DNA of 64,000 bases from Lacisediminimonas profundi. GTDB taxonomy: Bacteria > Pseudomonadota > Gammaproteobacteria > Burkholderiales > Burkholderiaceae_D. The stretch spans positions 124,001-188,000 of the forward strand of contig NZ_VTTH01000002.1 in NCBI RefSeq assembly GCF_008831265.1. Direction: 5' to 3'. The translations under genes were made by a program, and so were the position numbers. Under the pieces are notes generated by a model. The model saw only the letters and a program-made list of their open reading frames with translations, had not been told where the DNA came from and ran no database searches. Below, in pieces: positions 32,414 through 42,024 of the stretch (within the stretch, counting starts at the first letter, position 1; every line of letters starts with the position of its first letter).

Positions 32414-33442
32414 TCATCCACCGGCATCCTGGGGCCGCGCGAGCATGGCTTCGCTTTGATCCTTGCTCACTTGCAGCTTGCTGCCGAGTTCGGCGCAGGC
32501 GCGCTCCATGCGGCGCCATATCGTCCGGGCTTGGGCTGGCGTTGCCGGCCGCGCCTGGCAATCCTCGATGAATACCGGCAGCACTCGCACTTGCTGCAAG
32601 CTGCTCCTGGTCAGGCTCAGTTCGAACAGCAATTGATGGTCGTTCAGGAAGACCGGATCGACCCAGTAGTCGTCGACCAGATCGCCCGCCGCGTACAGGA
32701 TCGGGCAGCCGCTGTAGATTTCGATGCCGTGGAAGATGTGCGCGCTATGCCCGAACAGGATCTTCCATCCCATGTCGATTGCCGCATGAGCCAGTCGCCG
32801 GAATTGCTGGCTCGGCGCCCACACCATGTTCGGCCCCCAGTGCAGTGACAGGATGGGCCAGTCGACGCCGCGCTGCTGCTGCATTGCCAGCGCCCCAGCA
32901 AAGGCAGCGATCGCACCGGCCTCGTCGTCCAGATCGAGCCAGGCGATGCCGGGCCGCTTGGCCTGCGCAGCGAAGTCGGACTGATGGTCGCAAAATGCAG
33001 TCATGCCGAAGCGGATGCCTGCGGCCTCCACATTTGCCGGCGCCAGCGCGCTGGCGAGGTTCGGGCCGGCGCCGCAATGCCTGATCCCATGACGGTCCAG
33101 ATAGCGCAATGTGTCGTTCAGGCCGGTCACGCCGAAATCGAGCGTGTGGTTATTCGACAGGCTGACCAGGTCGACACCCGCATCCACCAGCGCATGCACC
33201 GATTCCGGCGGCGCGCCGAAATAGAAGACCTTGGGTTCACCTTCCCATTCCCGCTTGCTGGCCGTGATTGCGCATTCGAGGTTGACGATGCAAAGGTCGG
33301 CGCTGCGCATCCATCCCGCTATCTCGCCGAGCGGCCAGGTAGTGCCCTCGCGCCTGATTACAGCGCCGACGCCGCGGCCGAGCATGACGTCGCCACCGAA
33401 GATGACGCGCACGGGCGGTGCCTGATTGTCTTGCGGAGGCAT
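32414..33442 (-). CDS. CapA/PGA-cap family metallophosphatase-like protein
   Basis: 342 residues from the ATG at 33442; a TTG at 33490 would add 16. Motifs of the CapA (poly-gamma-glutamate capsule) fold, related to calcineurin-like phosphatases: VIFGGDVMLGRGV, ADLCIVNLECAIT, LVSLSNNHTLDFG, WPILSLHWGPN, and LFGHSAHIFHGIEIY. No signal peptide or membrane anchor is seen, unlike capsule CapA, so it is probably cytosolic and not for capsule. It converges on the RtcB operon with a 5-bp gap between stops and shares no transcript with it. Confidence 0.85.
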   Translation of the reverse strand: MPPQDNQAPPVRVIFGGDVMLGRGVGAVIRREGTTWPLGEIAGWMRSADLCIVNLECAITASKREWEGEPKVFYFGAPPESVHALVDAGVDLVSLSNNHTLDFGVTGLNDTLRYLDRHGIRHCGAGPNLASALAPANVEAAGIRFGMTAFCDHQSDFAAQAKRPGIAWLDLDDEAGAIAAFAGALAMQQQRGVDWPILSLHWGPNMVWAPSQQFRRLAHAAIDMGWKILFGHSAHIFHGIEIYSGCPILYAAGDLVDDYWVDPVFLNDHQLLFELSLTRSSLQQVRVLPVFIEDCQARPATPAQARTIWRRMERACAELGSKLQVSKDQSEAMLARPQDAGG

Positions 33443-33628
33443 ATGGCGAGGTATGGGGGCATCGGGCCGGGAATGTGACGATGGTCGCAACGACAGGCGT
33501 GGGCGGTGTGATCTGGATCAATCAGTTTGCGCTGCACCGATCGGTGATAATCTGGCATAAGGGCAAGGAGGTGGCGAACAGCCATGCAAACTGTGATCGG
33601 GCCACGGCGAATTCGCCGACGCCCTTGT

Positions 33629-33634
33629 TACAAT
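33629..33634 (+). promoter_or_regulatory. Candidate -10 element of serS
   Basis: TACAAT with an upstream TG (TTGTTACAAT), 32 bases before the serS start; no good -35. Moderate support only. Confidence 0.4.
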
Positions 33635-33645
33635 GTCGTTTTTGA

Positions 33646-34956
<1,311 letters not shown>

Positions 34957-35042
34957 AAGCATGCAAGGGGCTTTCGTCGACGACATGAACTCTGCTACAA
35001 TCGCTGTCTTCGAGAAACGCCGACCGCATTTCTAACCGAACA

Positions 35043-35177
<135 letters not shown>

Positions 35178-35630
35178 GAGAGCGCACATGCGCACGGGTG
35201 GTATTCGAAGGGTTTCGCTTGCAAGCGAAACCGCGGCCTGCAGCATGTAGGTGAATCCCACCCTCGGTCGCCATACCAATCCCCGGAATTTCCTTGGGGG
35301 ATTTATTTTCCCCCTCGGCGTGTGCATAATGAGTCCCGAAATCGGCGTTAGGAGGACCCATGCGTGCCTACCGAATCGCACGTTTTCGTGAGTACGGAAC
35401 ATAGCCGCGGCCATCGCGAATCAAACGACGAAGCAGATCGCCGACGGCGACCGCCCGGTACTCGAAGTGCGCAAGTCGGGACGCCAGACTTGTTAATTCA
35501 AATCACGAAGCCTGATGGCAAACGCTCCTCGAGCGCTGATCGAAGCTTACCCGCTGATCGGCTGAGCCGATGCCAGGGACGATTGCCTATGGCTCAGCCA
35601 GGTGGCACTCCATAATTAGAGGAAACAAGC
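35178..35630. other. Gene-poor remnant zone after tRNA-Ser
   Basis: 453 bp without a credible intact gene. It contains a perfect 22-bp palindrome at 35211-35232 (arms GGTTTCGCTTG), a decayed tRNA 3'-end-like stretch at about 35246-35272 (AATCCCACCCTC then CGCCA), a hairpin AATCCCC/GGGGATT near 35278-35304 followed by T-rich sequence, and at 35360 an ATG reading MRAYRIARF before an early stop, which resembles the start of an oxidoreductase but is too short to assign. Confidence 0.5.
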
Positions 35631-36023
35631 ATGTTCAATCACATAATGATTGGTTCGAACGACATTGAACGCTCAAAGCGGTTTTACGACGCTGTGCTCG
35701 GAACGCTTGGAGCGGGCGAGCCGGTGCGCCACAAGGCGGATTCTGGCCATACCCGGCTCTTTTACCGACATGCTGGATGCAGCTTTGCCATAACCGAGCC
35801 AATCAATGGCGAAGAGGCGACCTCTGCAAACGGCGGTACGATCGGGTTCAAGTGCAGCTCGCCCGAGCTGGTTCGTCAGTTTCACGACGTTGCGATTGCA
35901 AATGGTGGCAAGTCCATTGAAGACCCGCCGGGTCAGCGCGATGGCAGCATGGGGGCGCTGCACCTGGCCTATGTACGCGATCCCGACGGGCACAAGCTTT
36001 GCGCAATCTATCGTGCCAAATAG
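35631..36023 (+). CDS. VOC (glyoxalase/bleomycin-resistance-like) family protein
   Basis: 130 residues with the two beta-alpha-beta-beta-beta modules of the VOC fold: MFNHIMIGSNDIERSKRFYDAVLGTLG at the start and LHLAYVRDPDGHKLCAIY at the end, the latter containing the conserved DPDGHK. Typical of the small stand-alone VOC proteins that bind a metal and act on varied small molecules; the actual substrate is unknown. It has an AGAGGAAAC ribosome site. It lies between the two 51-bp direct repeats and may be cargo of that segment. Confidence 0.85.
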   Translation: MFNHIMIGSNDIERSKRFYDAVLGTLGAGEPVRHKADSGHTRLFYRHAGCSFAITEPINGEEATSANGGTIGFKCSSPELVRQFHDVAIANGGKSIEDPPGQRDGSMGALHLAYVRDPDGHKLCAIYRAK

Positions 36024-36047
36024 GATCGTCGAGCTCGAAGGAAATGG

Positions 36048-36107
36048 GGTCAGACTCGATATAAGTCATAAGTACCAATCCAGACGACGAGAAAGTCGAG
36101 TCTGACC
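36048..36107. repeat. Palindromic repeat with 12-bp arms (GGTCAGACTCGA)
   Basis: GGTCAGACTCGA (36048-36059) and TCGAGTCTGACC (36096-36107) flank a 36-base loop. The left arm plus ATATAA is the same sequence as the 44-bp palindrome at 38480-38523. It ends 8 bases before the second 51-bp direct repeat. Confidence 0.85.
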
Positions 36108-36115
36108 AAATACAT

Positions 36116-36166
36116 TCCGCCAGCAGTACTGAACAAGCCCCGCAAGGGGCTTTTCCTTTTTCCGGA
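36116..36166 (+). repeat. 51-bp direct repeat, copy 2
   Basis: Second copy of the tRNA-Ser tip plus terminator, with two substitutions relative to 35127-35177. No tRNA body precedes it, so it is a transplanted or att-like end. The hairpin still forms (AAGCCCC/GGGGCTT at 36135-36152). Confidence 0.9.
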
Positions 36167-36251
36167 TCAGCACCGGAGTGATGCCCATGAAGGATTCGAT
36201 GGAGCGCACAAGCCGCGCCTGGAAATATCCTGTGTAAGCGGCTTGTCTCGC
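36165..36251 (-). pseudogene. Possible AraC-family C-terminal remnant
   Basis: The reverse strand reads AAYTGYFQARLVRSIESFMG then ITPVL, which resembles the last helices of AraC regulators (GY.DQ..LVR.F..F.G.TP) with a residue missing after GYF. There is no upstream domain, and the fragment stops exactly at the end of the second direct repeat, consistent with truncation by the rearrangement that placed it. Short, so uncertain. Confidence 0.35.
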
Positions 36252-36361
36252 GGTAACATTATGGAAACATTGTGGATCTATCATGAGGAATGGCTGTTAT
36301 CTGAAGCGCCATTGCTTCCGTATCCATCCCGGACAAGCAGTCAGCCAGTGATCCAGTTGCC

Positions 36362-38452
36362 ATGCTAAAACTCCTGTATTCCGCGGCCGAGGGCCTGGGC
36401 AGTGCCGTGCCCATAGGCCTTGGGTCCATCGTGTGGATTGGATACAGGATAGGTCCCGAGGTGATTCCCTCCTTGGTCCTCGCCATGTTCTTCGGTATTG
36501 CGGCCACCAGTATCGCGGGGATGTTTTCAGGTCGTCCCTTGATTTACACGGTCAGGTTTTTCGAAGCATCGTTGCTGGTGAGCTTCGTCGACAGCTTCTC
36601 GACCAAGCTCGGCGCCTGGGGACTGGTCGACACGCCATCGGTGCGCTTGACGCTGGTGGCTCTGGTCGTCGTGGGCGCCGCAGCACTGCAACCGGTTTTC
36701 TACACCTTGCGCCTGCAACGAATGACGCGCTACGTTCCCGCGCCGGTATTCGCGGGATTCACGAACGGGGTCGCCCTGATCCTGGTGATCGGCCAGGTCA
36801 GGCAAATGCGCTCGATCTTCGAAGGGACGGCAGGATTGTTCATGCCCTCCTTTTTGATAGCCGCCGCCTGCCTTGTTTTTGCCTACGCGGTCAAGCGCAG
36901 GTGGCCCCACCTTCCGGCGGGCATCCTGGGTCTGGCCGCGGCCAGTGCGTGGGCATTCCTGCTCCAGTTTGTCGTGCCTTCCATGCCATCGGTCATGCCT
37001 GCCGGCGTGCAATGGGTGTTGCCCATTTCCTGGCTCGACTGGAGCATCCTGGACGCATCCAGAGTAAGGGTGGCTGCCATGCTGCTGGACGTGGGCATTG
37101 CCAGCTTCCTGCTGGCCGTGGTGATGTTCCTGAGCACGATCATCGCCAGCGAAACAGTGTCGCAGGTCGATGACAAACCATCGCCCAGCCTGCGGCATAC
37201 CCTGCAAACCTCTGCAGGACAAATCCTTGTTGCTTGCCTGGGTTCCGTGCCGATGAGTGGTACCGCCTCTGGCACCCTTGCCGCCATGCGCCCGGGGGAG
37301 TTGGAACGCGCAAACCTGATCGTGCTCGCGATCCTGGCCCTGGCTTGCTATGCCTTCGGTTTGCTGAGCTCAGTGCCCGAAGCTGCGATCATCGGATTGC
37401 TGATCTTCGAGGCCTGGTGCATGTTCGATCGCCCGAGCGTGCAGGACATCTGGCGCTGGTTGAGCGATCGATGCGCGCGCCATGACATGAGCGGCATGCG
37501 CAAGGAGGATTTGCTGATCATCGAGCTGGTGACCTTGTCGGCCGTGGTGATCAACATGTTGGCTGCGCTTGTGCTGGGCGTGGTGCTGGGACTGTTCCTG
37601 TTCGCCAAGCGTAACGGCAAGACCCCGATCAGGGACGTGCATGGTGGCGACATGTGGCGCTCGAACTGTGCGCGATCCACGTCCGACACGCAGCTGCTGG
37701 TTCAGCATGGCTCGCGCATTCAGTGCGTTCGCCTGCAGGGTGCGCTGTATTTTGGCATGGCTGGGGCGCTGCGCACCGAGCTGGAGGCATTGCAGCCGCA
37801 GCCGGACTGGCTAGTGCTGGACTGGCGGGGCGTGGTTTCGCAAGACACGACGGTGCTGCGCATGTTCGAGCGGTTCGAGCAAGCGGCCTCCAGCCGCGGC
37901 GTTCGGATCGTGCATTGCTCGCGTCCAGGCCACGAAAATGCCTATCCCGATCTGGACCGGGCGCTGGAATCTTGCGAGAACCAGTTGCTCGAATCCCTGC
38001 GCACCAGTCCGATGCCATCAGCCAGCCAGGATTCCTGGTTGAGTGGATTGCTTGCCGGGCTGGAGCCCAGCGCGCAAGGCCTGCTGCGCGCCTGTCTGGA
38101 GCATCGTGTTTTTGCCGCCGACGATTGCATTTTGAGGAAGGGCGACCGATCCCGCGAGTTGCACCTGATCGTGCAGGGCCGGGCTGACGTGGTAATCGAG
38201 GAGGGGGCTATTCGCCTGGCGGGCGTCAGTGCCGGTGCCATCCTGGGAGAGATGGGCTTCCTCGACGGCACCCCGCGCTCGGCCACTGTCCAGGCCGTCG
38301 AGCCGGTGCATTCACAGGTATTGAGCCGGGAACGCTTCGATGCCCTGAGCCGAAGCCATCCCGAGATCACGCAAAGAGTGATGCAGAACCTGTGTACGGA
38401 GATGGCGATCCGCCTGCGCTCCATGCATGGGCTGATCGCCCGCGAGCGATAG
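36362..38452 (+). CDS. SulP-family transporter with STAS-like and cyclic-nucleotide-binding-like C-terminus
   Basis: 696 residues. About residues 1-420 are hydrophobic and match the SulP/SLC26 carrier core (AGFTNGVALILVIGQVRQM, GSVPMSGTASGTLAAMRPGE, EAAIIGLLIFEAW, AALVLGVVLGLFLFAKR). About 440-545 form a STAS-like domain (IQCVRLQGALYFGMAGALR; LVLDWRGVVSQDTTVLRMFE). About 570-690 form a cNMP-binding fold (LRKGDRSRELHLIVQGRADVV; GAILGEMGFLDGTPRSATVQA). It should carry an inorganic or organic anion; the ligand of the tail is unknown. It sits between two related palindromic repeats. Confidence 0.88.
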   Translation: MLKLLYSAAEGLGSAVPIGLGSIVWIGYRIGPEVIPSLVLAMFFGIAATSIAGMFSGRPLIYTVRFFEASLLVSFVDSFSTKLGAWGLVDTPSVRLTLVALVVVGAAALQPVFYTLRLQRMTRYVPAPVFAGFTNGVALILVIGQVRQMRSIFEGTAGLFMPSFLIAAACLVFAYAVKRRWPHLPAGILGLAAASAWAFLLQFVVPSMPSVMPAGVQWVLPISWLDWSILDASRVRVAAMLLDVGIASFLLAVVMFLSTIIASETVSQVDDKPSPSLRHTLQTSAGQILVACLGSVPMSGTASGTLAAMRPGELERANLIVLAILALACYAFGLLSSVPEAAIIGLLIFEAWCMFDRPSVQDIWRWLSDRCARHDMSGMRKEDLLIIELVTLSAVVINMLAALVLGVVLGLFLFAKRNGKTPIRDVHGGDMWRSNCARSTSDTQLLVQHGSRIQCVRLQGALYFGMAGALRTELEALQPQPDWLVLDWRGVVSQDTTVLRMFERFEQAASSRGVRIVHCSRPGHENAYPDLDRALESCENQLLESLRTSPMPSASQDSWLSGLLAGLEPSAQGLLRACLEHRVFAADDCILRKGDRSRELHLIVQGRADVVIEEGAIRLAGVSAGAILGEMGFLDGTPRSATVQAVEPVHSQVLSRERFDALSRSHPEITQRVMQNLCTEMAIRLRSMHGLIARER

Positions 38453-38479
38453 GGATCGGGTCAAGTCGGGGGGCAAATC

Positions 38480-38523
38480 GGGGTCAGACTCGATATAAAC
38501 GCGTTTATATCGAGTCTGACCCC
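38480..38523. repeat. 44-bp perfect palindrome
   Basis: Two 22-bp arms with no spacer, beginning GGGGTCAGACTCGATATAAA and ending with the exact reverse complement. It lies between the SulP and YccS-like genes. The outer arm is shared with the repeat at 36048-36107. As RNA it would make a very long hairpin; the sequence type resembles palindromes seen beside Y1/RAYT transposase genes, but no such gene is in the window. Confidence 0.93.
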
Positions 38524-38600
38524 ATTTAGCCAGCCCCTTCCGCTGGTCTGATTCTTGCAACGCACCAAAACATCATCCCATCGCACAAACAGGGCACCCC

Positions 38601-40790
38601 GTGGACGATCATTGGAAATCCAGTTGGAAAATGGCACGCAGCCATGAGGACGTCATGACCGGCATGCGGGCGCTGCTCGCGCTTGGCGTGGGGCTGGGTT
38701 ACGGGTGGCTGGCGGGTTGGCAGAATGAACTGATGCCGGTGTTGCTGGGCGCCGTGGCCAGTGCGCTGGCGGAGACCGATGACAACTGGCGCGGGCGTCT
38801 GCGCGCAACGGTCATTACCTTGATTGCGTTTGTCCTGCTGGCAGCGGCTGTTTCGGTGACCTGGAACCATCCGGTCGGGCTGGCCGCGGTGCTGGCGATC
38901 TCGGCATTTGTTCTCACCATGCTCGGCGCCATCAGCGAGCGCTATCGTGCGATCGCTTTTGGTGCGCTGGTGTTTTGCATTTACTGCGCCCTGGCCGCGC
39001 ATGAGCAGCCAGCACCGATGTGGCAGACCGCGCTGACCATGCTGTCAGGCAGCGTCTGGTTCGGATGTGTGTCGGTGCTGTGGGCGGCGGCCTTTCCGGC
39101 GCCACCAGTCAGGTACCGGCTGGCGCAGTTGTATGCGCTGCTGGGCGAGTATCTGCGGCTGAAAGCGAATTTGCTGGAGCCGGTGCGCGGAGCCGACCAC
39201 GAGCGGCACCGGATGGCGCTGGCCCTGCACAATGGCCGGGTGGTGGAGGCGCTCAACGCCAGCAAGGAATGCCTGTTTTCGCGGATGGCAGAGGGCCAGC
39301 AACCGGCATGGCTGCATGCGGCAATGAACCAGTACTTGATTGCGCAGGATGTGCACGAACGTTGCAGCTCGTCCCATGAACATTACGATTTGCTGGCAGA
39401 GGCTTTTTTTCATTCGGACGCACTCTATCGCTGCCAGCGGATGCTGATGACGCTGGGCGAGCATTCGCACAAGCTGGCAGCGGCGATACGTCAGCAGAGT
39501 GAGGCGCCCGATCAAGGGGAGACGATGCGCTCCCTGGCCGACATGCAAGCGGCGATCAGGCATCTGGAGCGCGCTGCCAGCCCGGGCCGGGCCATGGATG
39601 CACTGCGTGCATTGGCCGACAACCTGGCTGCCATCACCGGCGCGCTGGTCCAACTGCAGTTGCCGGCCGAATCCGGCGTCGACCAGAGCTTGTGGGACCG
39701 GCATCCGCGCACCCTGCGCGACGCCTGGATGCGGGTGCGCGCACAGATGCATCCCCGGTCTGTTCTTTTACGGCATTCGGTCCGCCTCTCGCTTTCACTG
39801 ATGGCCGGGTTTACCGTGATGCAGTTGAATGGAGACCCGCATGGATTCTGGATCTTGCTGACCATCGTATTTGTCAGCCAGCTGCGCTATGTCGATACCT
39901 TGAGGAAGGGCAGCCAGCGCGTGGTGGGCACGGTGCTCGGGCTGGCGCTGGGCTGGGCGCTGGTCCGCCTGTTTCCCGAGCCCGTGTTCCATTCAATCCT
40001 GGTGCTGCTGGCAGGGGCGGTGTTCATGGGCGTGCGCCGCACTTACTACATGATCGCGACGATTGCTGTGACGACGCTGCTATTGTCGAGCTTCCACCAG
40101 TTGGGGATGTCACAGGGCGTGATTCCCGCACGCCTGCTCGATACCATCGTCGGCAGTGGCATTGCCTGGGCCGCGGCCTGGCTGTTGTTGCCAGCCTGGC
40201 AGGCCCGCCAGTGGCCTGCCCTGGCACGGCAGGCGCTGAGTGCACAGGCGCAGTACCTGAACGAAATCATCAGCCAGTACCAGGGTGGCAAACGCGACCA
40301 TCTGGCCTACCGGCTGGCGCGGCGTAATGCGCATAACGCCGACGCCGCGCTGTCGAATGCCTATACCGCCATGAGCAAGGAGCCGGCGCGCGCGCGTCGG
40401 CACCAGGCTTCGTACGGGCGGTTCCTGCTGCTTTCGCACACCTTGCTCAACTATATTTCCGCCGTCGGCGCCCAGCGTGGCAGCCCCAATGCCAGCAAGA
40501 CCATGGATGACGCGATCCGCACGGCGGAGCTGGTGCAGCAGCAATTGCTGGCGATCTCGCTCGCGCTGGGAGCCTGGAATCCTGGTGCGGGCGCGGCTGC
40601 GGAGGAGCAGGAGCGCCTGGGGGCCGGCATGCAGGCAACGGAGGAGGGCGATCAAGGACAGGGTCAGGGACAGGTCTTGTTGCATCGCCAGTTGAAGCTG
40701 GCACTTCGCTTGCTGCCAGAGCTGGAGGCGCAGGTGCGCCTGATTACCGCCGGCCCGAAAAATATTGCCACCATGGCGCGTGCCGCTTAG
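38601..40790 (+). CDS. YccS/YhfK-like (FUSC) inner-membrane protein
   Basis: 729 residues from a GTG at 38601 (AGGGCA upstream). Two blocks of hydrophobic helices (about 20-165 and 390-530), each followed by a large helical cytoplasmic part, as in the YccS/FUSC superfamily that includes the aromatic-acid efflux pump AaeB. Recognisable stretches: LLGAVASALAETDDNWRGRL, GDPHGFWILLTIVFVSQLRY, and RRTYYMIATIAVTTLLLSSF. The substrate is unknown; no membrane-fusion protein gene is adjacent, so an AaeA-type partner is absent. Confidence 0.85.
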   Translation: MDDHWKSSWKMARSHEDVMTGMRALLALGVGLGYGWLAGWQNELMPVLLGAVASALAETDDNWRGRLRATVITLIAFVLLAAAVSVTWNHPVGLAAVLAISAFVLTMLGAISERYRAIAFGALVFCIYCALAAHEQPAPMWQTALTMLSGSVWFGCVSVLWAAAFPAPPVRYRLAQLYALLGEYLRLKANLLEPVRGADHERHRMALALHNGRVVEALNASKECLFSRMAEGQQPAWLHAAMNQYLIAQDVHERCSSSHEHYDLLAEAFFHSDALYRCQRMLMTLGEHSHKLAAAIRQQSEAPDQGETMRSLADMQAAIRHLERAASPGRAMDALRALADNLAAITGALVQLQLPAESGVDQSLWDRHPRTLRDAWMRVRAQMHPRSVLLRHSVRLSLSLMAGFTVMQLNGDPHGFWILLTIVFVSQLRYVDTLRKGSQRVVGTVLGLALGWALVRLFPEPVFHSILVLLAGAVFMGVRRTYYMIATIAVTTLLLSSFHQLGMSQGVIPARLLDTIVGSGIAWAAAWLLLPAWQARQWPALARQALSAQAQYLNEIISQYQGGKRDHLAYRLARRNAHNADAALSNAYTAMSKEPARARRHQASYGRFLLLSHTLLNYISAVGAQRGSPNASKTMDDAIRTAELVQQQLLAISLALGAWNPGAGAAAEEQERLGAGMQATEEGDQGQGQGQVLLHRQLKLALRLLPELEAQVRLITAGPKNIATMARAA

Positions 40791-40829
40791 CTCGGGCACG
40801 CCACAAGTGGCACTTCCGGATCTTCGCTA

Positions 40830-41705
40830 TCAAGCTGCGAGATGTTCCTTGAACATCTCGGCAAACTTCCGCGCCGCCGGCGTCCGATAACGGGTCTTGC
40901 TCCACACCAGCGCGGCCACCCGGATGGAGGTCGGATGCGTGATCACCACCTTCACCAGTTCATCTTCCTTGATCAAGGTGCGCTCGTTGATGATGGTCGC
41001 CACGTTCCCGGCGCGCACGGTATTGAGCAAGGCTTCCACTGAATTTGTCTCCAGCACCAGGTTGCTGCCGATGAAGGGTCCGTATGAAGAGTCGATCAGC
41101 CGCCGGGTCATGTAGCTGGTGCTCAGCAGGGCCAGCTTGATGTCTGCCAGCGCAGCAGCGCGTATCGAGCGATGTTGCGCCAGCGGCGAATCGCGGCGCG
41201 CAATCAGTACCATGCGTTCGTCGAACAGTCTCTCGGCCACGACATCGGGCGACGTGACCGGGATGATGGAGATGCCGAAATCCAGCCGCGCGTGCGCCAG
41301 CCCTTCTTCGATGTTGTGGGCGGTCATTTCGTCCAAGGTCACCTGTACGCCGGGATAGGCTTCGACGAAGCGCGACACCACCGGTGGCAACAGCGCGTTG
41401 TTGATGGTCTGGATCACGCCGATGCGCAGCCGGCCGGTGACCACGTTTTCCAGGTCGGACACCGCCGCCATGCCGTTCTCGATTTCCTTCATGGCCCGCT
41501 GGGCAAAGCTGGAGAACAGTTCCCCGGCCTGCGTCAGCCGGATGCCGCGCCCGACACGGTCGAACAAGGGTGTCTTCAGTGCCAGTTCGATCTGCTGGAT
41601 CCGGTGCGACAGCGTCGACTGAGTGACGTTCAGTTGTTCCGCCGCCCGGGTCATGTGCTGGGTCTCGGCGACGGCGAGGAAATAACGTAATTGGCGAATA
41701 TCCAT
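40830..41705 (-). CDS. LysR-type transcriptional regulator of the catabolic cluster
   Basis: 291 residues from the ATG at 41705 (start MDIRQLRYFLAVAETQHMTR). The winged helix-turn-helix is followed by a periplasmic-binding-type effector domain (RLRIGVIQTINNALLPPVV; VLIARRDSPLA). It is divergent from the thiolase gene 320 bp away and so probably controls the thiolase-to-Bug operon, with an acyl or aromatic pathway intermediate as inducer; that is inference from position. Two candidate operators lie in the intergenic region. Confidence 0.88.
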   Translation of the reverse strand: MDIRQLRYFLAVAETQHMTRAAEQLNVTQSTLSHRIQQIELALKTPLFDRVGRGIRLTQAGELFSSFAQRAMKEIENGMAAVSDLENVVTGRLRIGVIQTINNALLPPVVSRFVEAYPGVQVTLDEMTAHNIEEGLAHARLDFGISIIPVTSPDVVAERLFDERMVLIARRDSPLAQHRSIRAAALADIKLALLSTSYMTRRLIDSSYGPFIGSNLVLETNSVEALLNTVRAGNVATIINERTLIKEDELVKVVITHPTSIRVAALVWSKTRYRTPAARKFAEMFKEHLAA

Positions 41706-41710
41706 GATCA

Positions 41711-41775
41711 ATCGAAAATTTCGATGAAACAGGCCAAAAATTACCATTAGTCGGATAGGTTGTCGACCGCTATCC
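41711..41775. promoter_or_regulatory. Candidate LysR operators
   Basis: ATCGAAAATTTCGAT (41711-41725) is a perfect ATC-N9-GAT dyad just upstream of the regulator start. GGATAG-N11-CTATCC (41753-41775) is a perfect 6-bp dyad with LysR-like spacing. The rest of the 320-bp intergenic space up to 42024 holds nothing else recognised. Confidence 0.55.
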
Positions 41776-42024
41776 TCCTCACCCATTCCAGAACAAAGCC
41801 GCTGTTGCTCAAAAGGCAAGAGTGGCGACAACAATCAAGCCGACACGATGCGGCGCGGTGGAGACGGTTTTCCCGACCCGGAGCCCGAGCGGCACACAAT
41901 GCCGCCTCGGACGCCCCCAGGGTCCTCCTTCCCCAGCCCGCGCATCCTGTGAACGGGATTGCAAGGCGCCTGACGGCATCAGCCGTCCGATACGAATACA
42001 CAAGATGAGTGGAGAGCACTGAAC

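Noticed and set aside
35364-35615. 83-codon frame after the tRNA-Ser
   Set aside because: Low-complexity, Arg/Ser-rich, no ribosome site and no family; the zone looks decayed.
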